A stretch of 64,000 nt of DNA from Aeromonas lusitana (GTDB lineage: Bacteria > Pseudomonadota > Gammaproteobacteria > Enterobacterales > Aeromonadaceae). Positions 8,892 to 18,724 of this stretch are shown here, piece by piece; the stretch's first letter is position 1; each line of letters opens with the position of its first letter. The translations under genes were made by a program, and so were the position numbers. The notes under the pieces were generated by a model. The model had not been told where the DNA came from and ran no database searches. It saw only the letters and a list, made by a program, of their open reading frames with translations. Location: the NCBI RefSeq assembly GCF_002812985.1, contig NZ_PGCP01000011.1, positions 27,718-91,717 on the forward strand, given 5' to 3'.

Positions 8892-10253
8892 ATGACAACA
8901 GATACGATCGTGGCCCAGGCCACCGCCCCCGGCCGGGGTGGCGTCGGCATAGTCCGGGTCTCCGGCCCCGCCGCCCAGCGGGTCGCCGAGGTGGTACTCG
9001 GCAAGTTGCCTCGAGTGCGTTACGCCGAATATCTGCCGTTCAATGACGAGCAGGGTCAGCCGCTGGATCAGGGCATAGCCCTGCTGTTCAAGGCTCCCAA
9101 CAGCTTCACCGGCGAAGACGTGCTGGAGCTGCAGGGTCACGGTGGCCCCGTCATCCTGGACATGCTGATCCGCCGCATCCTGCAGATTGACGGCATCCGC
9201 CCCGCCCGCCCCGGCGAGTTCAGCGAGCGCGCCTTCCTCAACGACAAGCTGGATCTGGCTCAGGCCGAAGCCATCGCCGATCTCATCGAGGCCTCCAGCG
9301 AGCAGGCCGCCCGCAGCGCCATGCACTCCCTGCAGGGCCAGTTCTCCGGCAAGATCCAGCAGCTGGTAGAGAGTCTCACCCGGTTGCGGATCTATGTGGA
9401 GGCCGCCATCGACTTCCCGGACGAGGAGATCGATTTTCTCTCCGACGGCAAGGTAGCGGGCGATCTGTACGCCATCATGGCAGAACTGGACGACGTGCGC
9501 GGTGAAGCCAAGCAAGGCGCCCTGCTGCGGGAAGGGATGAAGGTGGTGATCGCCGGTCGTCCCAACGCCGGCAAGTCGAGCCTGCTCAACGCCCTGGCCG
9601 GGCGCGAGTCCGCCATCGTCACCGAAATCGCCGGCACCACCCGCGACGTGCTGCGCGAGCACATCCACCTGGATGGCATGCCGCTGCACATCATAGATAC
9701 CGCCGGCCTGCGCGACACCCAGGACAAGGTGGAGCAGATCGGCATAGAGCGCGCCTGGGCCGAGATAGAGCAGGCCGACCGGGTGCTGTTTATGGTGGAT
9801 GGTACCACCACAGATGCCATAGACCCCCACGAGATCTGGCCGGAATTTGTTGATCGGTTGCCAAAAAACATCGGCCTCACCGTCGTACGCAACAAGGCCG
9901 ATCTGACCGGAGAAGATCTCTCCCCAAGCCAGGAGCAAGGCCACGCCGTCTACCGCATCTCAGCCAAGACAGAGCTGGGGCTGCCCGCCCTGCGTGAGCA
10001 CCTCAAGGCCTGCATGGGCTTCCAGGGCAATACCGAAGGGGGCTTTATGGCCCGTCGCCGCCACCTGGATGCACTGGAGCGCGCCGCCGAGCGGCTGCTG
10101 GTGGCGAAAGAGCAGCTGGAGGTGTTCGTGGCGGGTGAGCTGGTGGCCGAGGAGCTGCGCCTGGCGCAGGAGTCTCTGAGTGAAATCACCGGTGAGTTCA
10201 GCTCGGACGATCTGCTGGGCCGCATCTTCTCCAGTTTCTGCATCGGCAAATAA
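8892..10253 (+). CDS. mnmE: tRNA modification GTPase MnmE
   Basis: MnmE (453 aa) works with MnmG to make the 5-carboxymethylaminomethyl group on U34 of tRNAs. The start at 8892 gives [22 protein letters not shown], the usual N-terminus; the open frame continues upstream but only as shadow of yidC. The G domain has G1 GRPNAGKSS near residue 223, G3 DTAGLRDT and NKAD. The C-terminus is FCIGK with the catalytic-site cysteine. Its partner mnmG is at 19233 on the other side of oriC. Confidence 0.97.
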   Translation: MTTDTIVAQATAPGRGGVGIVRVSGPAAQRVAEVVLGKLPRVRYAEYLPFNDEQGQPLDQGIALLFKAPNSFTGEDVLELQGHGGPVILDMLIRRILQIDGIRPARPGEFSERAFLNDKLDLAQAEAIADLIEASSEQAARSAMHSLQGQFSGKIQQLVESLTRLRIYVEAAIDFPDEEIDFLSDGKVAGDLYAIMAELDDVRGEAKQGALLREGMKVVIAGRPNAGKSSLLNALAGRESAIVTEIAGTTRDVLREHIHLDGMPLHIIDTAGLRDTQDKVEQIGIERAWAEIEQADRVLFMVDGTTTDAIDPHEIWPEFVDRLPKNIGLTVVRNKADLTGEDLSPSQEQGHAVYRISAKTELGLPALREHLKACMGFQGNTEGGFMARRRHLDALERAAERLLVAKEQLEVFVAGELVAEELRLAQESLSEITGEFSSDDLLGRIFSSFCIGK

Positions 10254-10271
10254 CGCCACACGGCAGACAAT

Positions 10272-10301
10272 AAAAAGCCCGGGTTCATCCCGGGCTTTTT
10301 T
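10272..10301. terminator. Bidirectional terminator between mnmE and fhuB
   Basis: AAAAAGCCCGGG-TTCAT-CCCGGGCTTTTTT is a symmetric hairpin with an A-run before and a T-run after. It can end mnmE transcripts on the plus strand and the fhu operon on the minus strand, whose last gene stops at 10323. Confidence 0.9.
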
Positions 10302-10322
10302 GTGCATTTTTTATTCTAAAAC

Positions 10323-12305
10323 CTATAGCCGGCGCAGGCACCACATGAAGTAAGCGCCCCCTAACAGGGTGGATACCAGTCCGACCGGCACTTCCTGCGG
10401 GAACAGGACTTGTTGACCTATCCAGTCCGCCGACACCATCAGCAAGGCGCCGCAACCCGCCGCCCCGAGCAGGTGCCAGCGCGCCCGCACCAGCCCCATC
10501 AGCTTGGCCATGTGTGGCGCCAGCAGACCGGCGAAGGAGAGCGGCCCTATCACCATGGTGGCACTGGCGGTGAGCACGGCCACCAGCAGCAGGATGACGA
10601 GCTGGGCCCGGTTAAGGCGAATGCCGAGCGCCGTCGCCACCGCCGGTCCCATGGGCATCAGATCCAGCCAGCGGCTCACCAGCAAGCAGACCCCCAGCAT
10701 CAGCAGCGCCAGCACCGCCAGCGCCACGGCCACCGGCTGGGTGACGTAATAGGTGGAGCCGGACATCCAGGAGAGCAGTTGCTGCACCCGCAGATCGCCG
10801 TTGGCCAGCGCTATGGCCTGCAGCGGCTCGAACAACGCCGTGATGGCGATGCCGGACAGCAGGATACGCTCCGGCTGGAAGCCATGCTTGCGGTTAATGA
10901 GCACCAACAGCAGCAGGCAGCCAAAGGCCCCTACTAGCCCTCCCACCAGCATCATGGACAGCGGCAAAGCTGGCAACAGCAAGGCCGTCGCGATCACCCC
11001 CATAAAGGTGCCACCACTCACCCCCAGCAGCTCTGGGCTCGCCATGGGGTTGTTGCTGACCCGCTGCAGCAGGGTTCCCGCCAGGGCCAGCAGCACGCCG
11101 GCCGCAGCGGCCGCCAGGGTACGTGGCAAACGCCACTCCAGCTGAGCCTCCCATCTGAGCCAGCTCGGCCAGCCCCAGCCATGCATCCCCTGCCCGAACA
11201 GCAGGGAAGCCAGCATGGCCACCAGCAGAGCGGCCACCAGCCAGCCGATGAAGCGGGCCGGCGCCGGATGCCGCTCCACCACCAGTCCGCTGGCCGACTT
11301 GGGCGTCGATGACTTGAAGGTGAGGCGCGGGATCAGCCAGAGCAGCAGCGGCGCCCCCAACAGGGCCGTCATGGCACCGGTCGGGATCAGCACGGGCCAG
11401 AAGCGGGTCAGGGATTGCAGCAGCAGATCGGTGGCCGCCAGCAACAGGGCACCCAGCACCGGTGCCCACAGCAGGCGCAGGCCGAGCCGCCTCACTCCCA
11501 GCATGCGCACCATGACGGGGGCCGCCAGGCCGATGAAGCCGATGAGCCCCACCACGCTCACCACGCAAGCCGTAATGAAGACAGCGAGGCCGAGGCCGGC
11601 GAATCTCAGGTGCTTGAGGGAGACCCCCAGGCTGCGAGCGCTGGCATCGTCCAGCTCCAGCACCGCCAAGGGGCGGGTCAGCAGCGCCGCCAGCACGCCA
11701 GCCACCAGCAGCCGTGGCAACAGGTAGCCGACCCCGCTCCAGCTGGTCTGGGCCAGTGAGCCGCTGCCCCACACCAGCAGGCCTTTGAGCTCTTCTTGGA
11801 AGAACAGCAGGAGTCCCAGGCTGATGGCCGCCAGATAGAGGTTGATCACCAGGCCCGCGAACACTATGACGACCGGGTTGAGCTGACGACGCCAGGCCAG
11901 GGCAAACACCAGCCCCATGGCGAGGCTCCCCCCCAGCATGGCGATCCACTCGCGCCCGATCAGCAGCCAGCTCGGGGCAAACAGGGTCACCACCATCAGC
12001 GCCAGCTGGGCACCGGAGGCAACCCCGAGCGTGGTCGGCGAGGCGAGCGGATTGCGCAGCACCTGCTGCATCAGGGTGCCTGCCAGCCCGAGGGCGGCGC
12101 CGGCCAGCAGGCAAATAGCCAGCCTCGGCAGCCAGCTGAAGTGGATCACCGCCTGGCGAGCATCATCCAGCTGGGGCGAGAACAGGGCCTGCCACCAGAA
12201 TGCCTGCGGCAGCTGGTGAGCCAGATCCCAACCAGCCAGTGCGATGATGAGCAACAGCAGGAACAGACCGGGCCTGAGCAGGGAGGCGGGAAGAATAGCG
12301 TTCAT
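10323..12305 (-). CDS. fhuB: Fe3+-hydroxamate ABC transporter permease FhuB (fused double permease)
   Basis: At 660 aa it matches the length of E. coli FhuB, which is two fused FecCD-type permease halves of about 10 helices each. Both halves show the conserved segments: NPLASPTTLGVASGAQL near residue 85 and NPMASPELLGVSGGTF near residue 415, plus GLIGFIGLAAPVMVRMLG and GPLSFAGLLAPHMAKLMG, which are the ATPase-contacting loops. It imports ferric hydroxamate siderophores across the inner membrane with FhuC and FhuD. Its start overlaps the end of fhuD by 4 bp, and it is the last gene of the operon. Confidence 0.95.
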   Translation of the reverse strand: MNAILPASLLRPGLFLLLLIIALAGWDLAHQLPQAFWWQALFSPQLDDARQAVIHFSWLPRLAICLLAGAALGLAGTLMQQVLRNPLASPTTLGVASGAQLALMVVTLFAPSWLLIGREWIAMLGGSLAMGLVFALAWRRQLNPVVIVFAGLVINLYLAAISLGLLLFFQEELKGLLVWGSGSLAQTSWSGVGYLLPRLLVAGVLAALLTRPLAVLELDDASARSLGVSLKHLRFAGLGLAVFITACVVSVVGLIGFIGLAAPVMVRMLGVRRLGLRLLWAPVLGALLLAATDLLLQSLTRFWPVLIPTGAMTALLGAPLLLWLIPRLTFKSSTPKSASGLVVERHPAPARFIGWLVAALLVAMLASLLFGQGMHGWGWPSWLRWEAQLEWRLPRTLAAAAAGVLLALAGTLLQRVSNNPMASPELLGVSGGTFMGVIATALLLPALPLSMMLVGGLVGAFGCLLLLVLINRKHGFQPERILLSGIAITALFEPLQAIALANGDLRVQQLLSWMSGSTYYVTQPVAVALAVLALLMLGVCLLVSRWLDLMPMGPAVATALGIRLNRAQLVILLLVAVLTASATMVIGPLSFAGLLAPHMAKLMGLVRARWHLLGAAGCGALLMVSADWIGQQVLFPQEVPVGLVSTLLGGAYFMWCLRRL

Positions 12306-13258
12306 TGGGCGGCCCCCTTGGCGGTCATCTGAGTTGCCGGATCGGAGGGCTGATCCTCTTGCAAGGCGTCACTCAACAGAGCGGCGAAGCGGCGGGCGGC
12401 GAGCAGGCCACCGAAGCTCCAGACGGCGGACAGGTGCAGCACCTTACCCTGCTTCACCAGAGGAAGATGCTGCCACAGGCCCGGCTCCTGCAGCCGCTCA
12501 CTCACCCCCACCGGGATAGGATCGACCACCACCAGCCGAGCCTCTGGAAGTGCCAGGAACTGTTCGAGACTGACCACGGAAAAGCCCCAGGCATTGGTCT
12601 CCCCCTGCCAGGCGTTGCGCAGCCCCAACCGATTCATCACCGCCTCGAACAGGCTGTGGCGGCCGAATACCCGCACATGGCGCTCGTCGATAAATTGCAC
12701 CAGCAACAGGGGGGGGAGATCCGCAGGCAGTTGTGCCTTCATCTGCGCCAGATCCCGCTCCAGCGCGGCGAGCTGGCGCTCGGCCTCGGCGGTTTTGTTC
12801 ACCAGGGCGGCGATTGTCAGGGTCGCCTCGTGCAGCCGCTGCCACAGATCCGCATCGGGTTCATAGAGGGCGATGGATTGCACAGGTGCGATGCGGGACA
12901 GGGTGGGTTCCAGCGATGCCATCAGCGGCGAGATGAGGATGAGATCGGGTTTGAGCTCCGCCAGCAGCTCGCGGTTGGGCTGCATCCGCAGGCCTATGTC
13001 TACCACCTCGGCGGGCAGCTTGGGCTCCCTCACCCAGGCGCGGTAGGACTCCACATCCCCCATGGCCAGCGGCGTGACGCCGAGAGCCAGCAGGGTTTCC
13101 GCTATGGTCCAGTCAACCGTCGCGATACGGGGCATCTGCTCAGTCCCCGCAGGCTTTCCGCTATCCAGCCCTGTAGCGACCGGCTTGGCCGGTTCGGCTT
13201 GCAGCAGCAGCGGCGCCAGCAAACAGCAGAGCCAGCCCATTTTCTTCAATAAACGCAT
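12302..13258 (-). CDS. fhuD: Fe3+-hydroxamate periplasmic binding protein FhuD
   Basis: With the start at 13258 the protein is 318 aa and opens with a hydrophobic signal sequence (MRLLKKMGWLCCLLAPLLLQA). The open frame reaches 13297, but those extra residues are not signal-like. Matches to FhuD include DWTIAETLLALGVTPLAMGD, YRAWVREPKLP, DIGLRMQPN and NAWQGETNAWGF, the region that contacts the hydroxamate ligand in E. coli. It passes ferric hydroxamates to FhuB. It lies 13 bp after fhuC and overlaps fhuB by 4 bp. Confidence 0.93.
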   Translation of the reverse strand: MRLLKKMGWLCCLLAPLLLQAEPAKPVATGLDSGKPAGTEQMPRIATVDWTIAETLLALGVTPLAMGDVESYRAWVREPKLPAEVVDIGLRMQPNRELLAELKPDLILISPLMASLEPTLSRIAPVQSIALYEPDADLWQRLHEATLTIAALVNKTAEAERQLAALERDLAQMKAQLPADLPPLLLVQFIDERHVRVFGRHSLFEAVMNRLGLRNAWQGETNAWGFSVVSLEQFLALPEARLVVVDPIPVGVSERLQEPGLWQHLPLVKQGKVLHLSAVWSFGGLLAARRFAALLSDALQEDQPSDPATQMTAKGAAQ

Positions 13259-13271
13259 AGAGATGGCCCCG

Positions 13272-14036
13272 CTAGATGATGGCGATGGAGTGGGCATGGG
13301 CCGGATGACGCATCACCTCCATGGGAATGCCATAGATGTCCTGCAGGGTCTCGCTGGTCATGATGCGCGAAGGCTCACCGTGGATCAGCAGGCGACCCGT
13401 ATGCAGCGCCACCAGTTGATCGCAGAAGCGGGAGGCCATGTTGATGTCGTGGATGACGATGATGACCCCGAGGTTGAGCTGACGGCTGAGCTGCTTGACC
13501 AGGGTCAGCACCTCCATCTGATGGGCCACGTCCAGGGCGGCCAGCGGCTCGTCCAGCAGGATGAAACGGCTCTCCTGGGCCAGCAGCATGGCGAGCCAGA
13601 CCCGGCCCCGCTCACCGCCAGAGAGGGTGTCCACCAGCCGATCGGCGAAGGGCTCGGTGTGAGTGAGCTCGATGGCTTTTTCCACCTGACGGTGATCTTC
13701 TTCCCGCATGCGGCCCAGCAGACCGCGCCAGGGGTAGCGCCCCATCTCCACCAGCTCGCGGCCAGTCAGGTTCTCGGCACTCGGCAGATGCTGGGGCAGG
13801 TAGGCGACCTGGCGGGCGAAGTCCCGGTTGCCCCAGTCGCTCAGCGGCTTGTCGTCGAACAGGATCTCGCCGCCGCTCATGGGCTGCTGGCGGGCCAGCA
13901 GCTTGAGCAGGGTGGATTTGCCTGAGCCATTGTGGCCGATGAGGCCATAGACCTGACCCTGCTCGAAGCGCAGGTCGGTGGGTTGCAGCAGCTGGCGGCC
14001 ATTGACCGCAAAGCTGGCGGCTTTCATCTCAAACAT
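13272..14036 (-). CDS. fhuC: Fe3+-hydroxamate transporter ATPase FhuC
   Basis: The start at 14036 (MFEMKAASFAVNG) gives 254 aa (E. coli 265); an upstream ATG at 14078 would overlap yojI. Walker A is GHNGSGKST, the signature is LSGGERGRVWLAML, Walker B is FILLDEPLAALD, and the switch region is VIIVIHDINMAS. Fhu-specific stretches such as VAYLPQHLP, GRYPWRGLLGR and IYGIPMEV support the name over a generic iron ATPase. It drives FhuB. Confidence 0.94.
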   Translation of the reverse strand: MFEMKAASFAVNGRQLLQPTDLRFEQGQVYGLIGHNGSGKSTLLKLLARQQPMSGGEILFDDKPLSDWGNRDFARQVAYLPQHLPSAENLTGRELVEMGRYPWRGLLGRMREEDHRQVEKAIELTHTEPFADRLVDTLSGGERGRVWLAMLLAQESRFILLDEPLAALDVAHQMEVLTLVKQLSRQLNLGVIIVIHDINMASRFCDQLVALHTGRLLIHGEPSRIMTSETLQDIYGIPMEVMRHPAHAHSIAII

Positions 14037-14058
14037 AAGCGGTTCCTGTTGGCCGGGT

Positions 14059-15717
14059 TCAGACCGGCACCTCTGCATTCAAATCGGTATCCAGATGGGC
14101 AACCGCATCCTGGCTGACCCGGGCACGTTGTTCGCCGGTCAGCTCGGTGAGTTGGCCCTGACGCATTTCCAGCAGGCGATCCGCCTGGGAGAAGTAGAGA
14201 TCGTCGTGACTGATGGCGATCACCGTCTTGCCCATCTCTTTGAGCCGCGGCAGCAGCACCTGATAGAAGATGCGGCGGAACTGAGGATCCTGATCCGCGG
14301 CCCACTCGTCAAACAGCATAACCTCCCGCTGCTCCGCCAGGGCCAGCAGCAGGGCGACCCGCTTGCGCTGCCCCTGGGAGAGCTCGATGTTGGTGATGAA
14401 GTCACCCTCGATGCGAAGCTTGCTGCCCATCTGTAGCCGCTCCAGCCACTCTTCGATCAGGGCCTGCTTGGGCTCGGGCCCCAGCAGGTGCTGGAACAGG
14501 TGATAGTCGGTGAAGATGGCGGAGAAGAGCGCCAGATAGGCGTTGTGATCCACGATGGGCTCGCCATCCAGCAGGATCCGGCCCGAGACAGGCTGATAGA
14601 GGCCGGTCAGCAACATGGCCAGGGTCGACTTGCCGGAGCCGTTGCCACCGATAATGAAGATCTGCTCTCCCTTCTCAATGGTCAGATTGATGGGACCCAC
14701 GGCAAAGCCGCCCTCCCCCTGATAGTGAAAGCTCACCTCCTCCAGCTGGATCCGCTGCCAGGCACGGGGGGCCGGCGGCAACGGGAAGGCGGGATCCGGC
14801 TCGGCCAGGGTCAGGGTAGCTATCTTGTCAAACGCCACCTGGGCGGCGATCAGGGTCGGCAAGGCGCCAATCCCCTGCAGCAAGGGGGTGCGCAGGAACA
14901 GCAGGGTCAGGGCGAAGGTTGCCGCCACATTGGTGTTGGCCCAGCCGAGGCCATTGGCCAGGAAGAACACCAGACCTATGGCCCCCAGCATCATGATATT
15001 CGACCAGTTCACCGCGCTCAGGTGATAGGTATCGGCGCTGATGACGTGACGGCGATAGTCCTGGGCATTGCGCTCATAGAGCTGGTGGTAGACGAAGTGA
15101 GCCCGCTCGCGGTTGAGCGCCAGCTCCTTGCTGCCGTCGATGATGGACTGGTAGTTCTGATAGAGCTTGTCTTCGGCCTGACGCATATGGGACAGGTGGC
15201 GATAGACATGATTCACCAGCAGCCAGCCCACCACCATGGTGAAGGTGACCCAGAGCGCAGTCACACCGAGCAGGGATGGGGAGAGCCAGCCGAGATAGAA
15301 AGTGGAGCCAAGAGTGAGCACCAGCCCCTGCACCAGCTCGGGCAGGCGTACGAAGGCAATAGTGATCTGGCCTATGTCGCTGGAGAGGGAGGCCAGCAGC
15401 GGCCCCTGCCCTATCTGGCGAATGCGCGCGACGTCGGTATCCAGCAGTTGCTTGAGCAGGCGGCCGCGCAGGTGATAGACGAAATGATGACCGAGCGTGG
15501 TCAGCGCCAGCTGGGAGCCGAGGGTAATGACCAGCAGCAGGATAATGAGGCCGATCAGCTGGCCAAGCACCGGCAACGGCTCGCCAACGGATTCGATAAG
15601 CGATTGATTGATAAAGGCGATAACACCTATCCCACTCACGGCACTGAGCAGACTGAGCAGGGTAATGAGGATGAAGGGCCAACGGTATTGGCGGTAAACG
15701 AGTGACAAGAGTTCCAT
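14059..15717 (-). CDS. yojI: YojI-type cyclic peptide exporter (half-size ABC, TMD-NBD)
   Basis: The 552-aa protein has an N-terminal six-helix ABC exporter domain and a C-terminal ATPase. It closely follows E. coli YojI (547 aa): [64 protein letters not shown]. Walker A is GGNGSGKST, the signature [14 protein letters not shown], and Walker [14 protein letters not shown]. coli YojI exports microcin J25 with TolC, and its relative PvdE handles pyoverdine. Its place between a siderophore receptor and fhuC suggests export or recycling of a siderophore or related peptide; that is inference. Confidence 0.9.
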   Translation of the reverse strand: MELLSLVYRQYRWPFILITLLSLLSAVSGIGVIAFINQSLIESVGEPLPVLGQLIGLIILLLVITLGSQLALTTLGHHFVYHLRGRLLKQLLDTDVARIRQIGQGPLLASLSSDIGQITIAFVRLPELVQGLVLTLGSTFYLGWLSPSLLGVTALWVTFTMVVGWLLVNHVYRHLSHMRQAEDKLYQNYQSIIDGSKELALNRERAHFVYHQLYERNAQDYRRHVISADTYHLSAVNWSNIMMLGAIGLVFFLANGLGWANTNVAATFALTLLFLRTPLLQGIGALPTLIAAQVAFDKIATLTLAEPDPAFPLPPAPRAWQRIQLEEVSFHYQGEGGFAVGPINLTIEKGEQIFIIGGNGSGKSTLAMLLTGLYQPVSGRILLDGEPIVDHNAYLALFSAIFTDYHLFQHLLGPEPKQALIEEWLERLQMGSKLRIEGDFITNIELSQGQRKRVALLLALAEQREVMLFDEWAADQDPQFRRIFYQVLLPRLKEMGKTVIAISHDDLYFSQADRLLEMRQGQLTELTGEQRARVSQDAVAHLDTDLNAEVPV

Positions 15718-15777
15718 GACAGGCCTGTGTACAAAAAGAAGGAGGGCGGGAGCTAATGCTCCCGCCCGGCCTGTATC

Positions 15778-17889
15778 TTACCAGCGGTAGTTGACGGTGC
15801 CGACTATGCTGCGCGGCTCACCGTAGTAGCAGTAGTAGTCACAGCTCGCCACATAGGTGTCGTCCAGCAGGTTGGTGACGTTGATCTGGGCACGCCAGTT
15901 CTTGGCAAAGTCATACCCGATCATCGCATCCCACACGGTCTGGGCTGGCACTTCGGCGGAACCATAGATGGGGTTGTAGTTCGCATCCACGGCGCCTATG
16001 CCGACACTGGAGCCGATGTAACGCACCCCGGTACCCACTTCCAGACCGGAAACCGGACCCTGTTGCACCTTGTAGTTGCCCCAGAAGGAGGCTTGGTGGC
16101 GCGGGATCAGACTGGCGCGGCGATCGCCATCACCTGTGTCGTTGGTCTTGGCATCGGTGTAGGTATAGGCAGCGGTCAGGCGCAGCGCTTCGGTGGCCTG
16201 CACGCTCCCTTCCAGCTCGACCCCCTGGGAGGTCACTTTACCCGCCTGGGTCTGCTGGCCCGAACCGGTGGAGACCAGGGAGTTGGTCTGCTCCAGATCG
16301 AACAGCGCCAGGTTGATGTAGCCATCGAGGAAGCTCGGCGCGTACTTGATGCCGGTCTCATACAGCTTGCCTTCCAGCGGCTTGTAGGAATTCTTGGTGT
16401 TCGGATCGATACCCGGCAGCACTTCGAACGACTCAGCATAGGCGAAGTACGGGGAGAGGCCGTTGTCGGCCAGGTACATCAGGCTGCCGGAGAGCGAGAG
16501 GTTGTCGTCATACTGCTTCTCGTTCTTGCTGGTGGCTTCGCTGATGTTGTGGGTCTCCACATAGTCAAAACGACCACCCGCGGTCAGCAACCAGCGATCG
16601 TCCCAGCGGATCTGGTGCTGGGCATAGAGGCCACTCTGGCCCTTGGTGTTCTTCTGATAGGTCGCAGTGGACTCATCAAAGCCTGGGAAGCCGCTGTAAT
16701 CCGGGTGCATGGTATCGATGGAGCCCATGCCGTAGTTGTCAGCCTCGACCCCTTCGTTCACGTGGCGTTGCAGATCGATCCCCATCAGCAGGGTCTGCTC
16801 GGTGCGATCCGTGTTCCAGTAACCCACCAGTTGGTTGTCCATGGTGGCACTCTTGGTGTCCCCATCACGGTAAACCAGACCACGGTAGGCGGTAGTGCCC
16901 TCGTAAGTCGGGAAGATATAGGTCTGACGCAGCAGCAGATCGTTGTAGTTGAAGCGGACGTTCTGCTTGAACTCCCAGGTGTTGTTGATCTGGTGAGCCA
17001 GCTCATAACCGGCGGAGATCTGGGTGTTGCGGTTGCGATCGTAACCCGGCTGACTCAGGTTGGTGCTGGGATCGATCTGGCCGCCTTCGGTATTGAGGGT
17101 GCCATAGACAGGGAAGAAGCCATTGGTGGGCACACCTTCGTCGTGCAGGAAGCTGGCCAGCAGGGTGAGGCTGGTGCGATCCGAGATATCCAGGGTCACG
17201 CTCGGCGCCAGGTAGGCACGCTCGTTATAGGTGCCATCCAGCACGCCATCCCGCTCTTTATAGAGAGCAACCATGCGATAGCGGCTGTTGTCGGTCAGAT
17301 CGTCAGAGAAATCGACCCCGACCTGACGCAGATCCCGGCTGCCCAGTTGCAGATTGACCAGGCCTTGCGGGGTCGCGGTCGGACGCTTGCTGATGGAGTT
17401 GATCACGCCACCGGGAGGCGCCTCACCATAGAGAATGGAGGCTGGGCCCTTGAGCACTTCCACGCTCTCGAGACCAAAGGGCTCTGGGGTCCACACGTAG
17501 TAACCCGTGCTGAACAGACGGTTGCCATCAAGGTATTGGGCGGCATCGAAGCCACGTACCTTGAACCAGTCGGTGTTGTTGTCAGAACCATAGAGACCGG
17601 CGAGGACGCCTGAACGGTAACGCAGGGATTCATCCAGCTGCTGGACGGCGTGCTGATCCATCTCTTCGCGATTGACCACGGAGACGGCACGCGGGGTCTC
17701 GGCCATGGGCACTTCGACCTTCATGGCGGTACCCGTAACTACCATGGTTTCGCTGGCCTTGGGCAGCTCTTTTTCGGTTTGTTCCGCAGCCAGCACCGGC
17801 AGGCTGGCCAGCAAACAGGAGAGCGGCAGCAGTCGCTGAGCAACTCTCTTTTGCATCACTGCATTGGGGGTATTTTTTTGCGCAATCAT
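15778..17889 (-). CDS. TonB-dependent outer-membrane siderophore receptor (FhuA-like)
   Basis: With the start at 17889 the protein is 703 aa and has a signal sequence (QRLLPLSCLLASLPVLAAEQ). A TonB-box-like segment (ETMVVTGTAM) precedes the plug domain with the hallmark GPASILYGEAPPGGVINSISKRPT, and a 22-strand barrel ends in VNYRW, with an aromatic final residue as needed for outer-membrane insertion. A cysteine pair (ASCDYYCYYGEPR) near the C-terminus is like that in ferrichrome receptors. It heads the operon with yojI-fhuC-fhuD-fhuB, so hydroxamate uptake is likely. The exact ligand cannot be told. Confidence 0.92.
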   Translation of the reverse strand: MIAQKNTPNAVMQKRVAQRLLPLSCLLASLPVLAAEQTEKELPKASETMVVTGTAMKVEVPMAETPRAVSVVNREEMDQHAVQQLDESLRYRSGVLAGLYGSDNNTDWFKVRGFDAAQYLDGNRLFSTGYYVWTPEPFGLESVEVLKGPASILYGEAPPGGVINSISKRPTATPQGLVNLQLGSRDLRQVGVDFSDDLTDNSRYRMVALYKERDGVLDGTYNERAYLAPSVTLDISDRTSLTLLASFLHDEGVPTNGFFPVYGTLNTEGGQIDPSTNLSQPGYDRNRNTQISAGYELAHQINNTWEFKQNVRFNYNDLLLRQTYIFPTYEGTTAYRGLVYRDGDTKSATMDNQLVGYWNTDRTEQTLLMGIDLQRHVNEGVEADNYGMGSIDTMHPDYSGFPGFDESTATYQKNTKGQSGLYAQHQIRWDDRWLLTAGGRFDYVETHNISEATSKNEKQYDDNLSLSGSLMYLADNGLSPYFAYAESFEVLPGIDPNTKNSYKPLEGKLYETGIKYAPSFLDGYINLALFDLEQTNSLVSTGSGQQTQAGKVTSQGVELEGSVQATEALRLTAAYTYTDAKTNDTGDGDRRASLIPRHQASFWGNYKVQQGPVSGLEVGTGVRYIGSSVGIGAVDANYNPIYGSAEVPAQTVWDAMIGYDFAKNWRAQINVTNLLDDTYVASCDYYCYYGEPRSIVGTVNYRW

Positions 17890-18274
17890 ATTAAGTGTCT
17901 CAAATATCAATGAGTTATATTTTGGTTTCTTATTATGGGCGCCCAATCCTGCCGGTTTGCCCGACTCCTTAGGCGAATAAAGCATCATTATGCTACTACA
18001 GGAGCCATGATCGAATCGATTCAATAATTGCTAATCATTTGCATCTAGATTGTTACCCAACGTATCAACACGCCGTTTTTTGAGCGTCAGGACTCATTCG
18101 TTTAGCAAGAAAAAGAGATACGCTCGGCAGAGGATCAAAAAAGGCGCTCGATCCCGTCTTTACCCTGAAAATTCCGAAAGGATCCTTATCCCCAAGCTTT
18201 ATCCATATTTATCCACATCCTTTGGCGGTAGAATCCCGGCTCCGCACTTTCCGCGTTTTTTCAGGATCCATTCC
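17890..18274. promoter_or_regulatory. Divergent promoter region: receptor operon (Fur box) and mioC (DnaA boxes)
   Basis: The 385-bp gap serves two leftward/rightward promoters. On the receptor side, 18023-18045 contains TAATCATT within an AT-rich stretch that matches 12 of 19 positions of the Fur consensus; this is moderate support for iron repression. On the mioC side are the DnaA box at 18209-18217 (TTATCCACA, perfect) and near-matches TTATCCCCA (18186-18194) and TTATCCATA (18199-18207). In E. coli the mioC promoter is likewise repressed by DnaA and transcribes toward oriC. Confidence 0.65.
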
Positions 18275-18724
18275 ATGGCCAAACTCAATCTCGTCGTCGG
18301 CTCCATGCTGGGCGCCGCCGAATATGTCGCAGATCATGTCGCCAGCCTGCTGGAACAGGCGGGGCATCAGCCGAAGATCCACAACCCGGCAAGCCTTGCC
18401 GAGGTGCTGGCCGAGCCGGATGCCATCCTGCTGGTGATCACCTCCACCCATGGTGCCGGCGATATTCCCGACAACCTGCTGCCCTTCGCCAAGGATCTTG
18501 CCGACCAGCAGCCGGATCTTAATGCCTTGAAATACGGGGTGATTGCACTGGGTGACAGCAGTTATGACACCTTCTGCCAGGGCGGCAGAACCCTGGATCG
18601 GCTGCTGGCCGAGTGCGGCGCCAGCCGGATAGGGGATCGTCTCGACATCGATGTGACCCAGCATGAGATCCCGGAAGATGCGGCAGAAGCCTGGATCCAT
18701 GACTGGATGGCATTGATCGCCTGA
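18275..18724 (+). CDS. mioC: MioC flavodoxin-like FMN protein
   Basis: The 149-aa product starts at 18275 (MAKLNLVVGSMLGAAEYVADH) and has the flavodoxin fold with the FMN phosphate-binding loop at VGSMLGAAE and flavin-contact loops STHGAGDIPDN and LGDSSYDTFCQGG. E. coli MioC (147 aa) is an FMN protein needed for biotin synthase activity in vitro. It lies directly next to oriC and is transcribed into it, the same arrangement as in E. coli. The start follows a GGATCC-rich leader; the longer upstream frame has no homology. Confidence 0.94.
   Translation: MAKLNLVVGSMLGAAEYVADHVASLLEQAGHQPKIHNPASLAEVLAEPDAILLVITSTHGAGDIPDNLLPFAKDLADQQPDLNALKYGVIALGDSSYDTFCQGGRTLDRLLAECGASRIGDRLDIDVTQHEIPEDAAEAWIHDWMALIA

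Noticed and set aside
16745..16770. Second parS-like CACGTG site in the receptor gene, and others at about 38428, 39305, 39363 and 52026
   Set aside because: Only the CACGTG core is shared; the flanking bases do not form the 16-bp parS palindrome.
18050..18274. N-terminal extension of mioC
   Set aside because: The extra residues are basic and low in family likeness, and they cover the DnaA-box promoter; the ATG at 18275 aligns with MioC.
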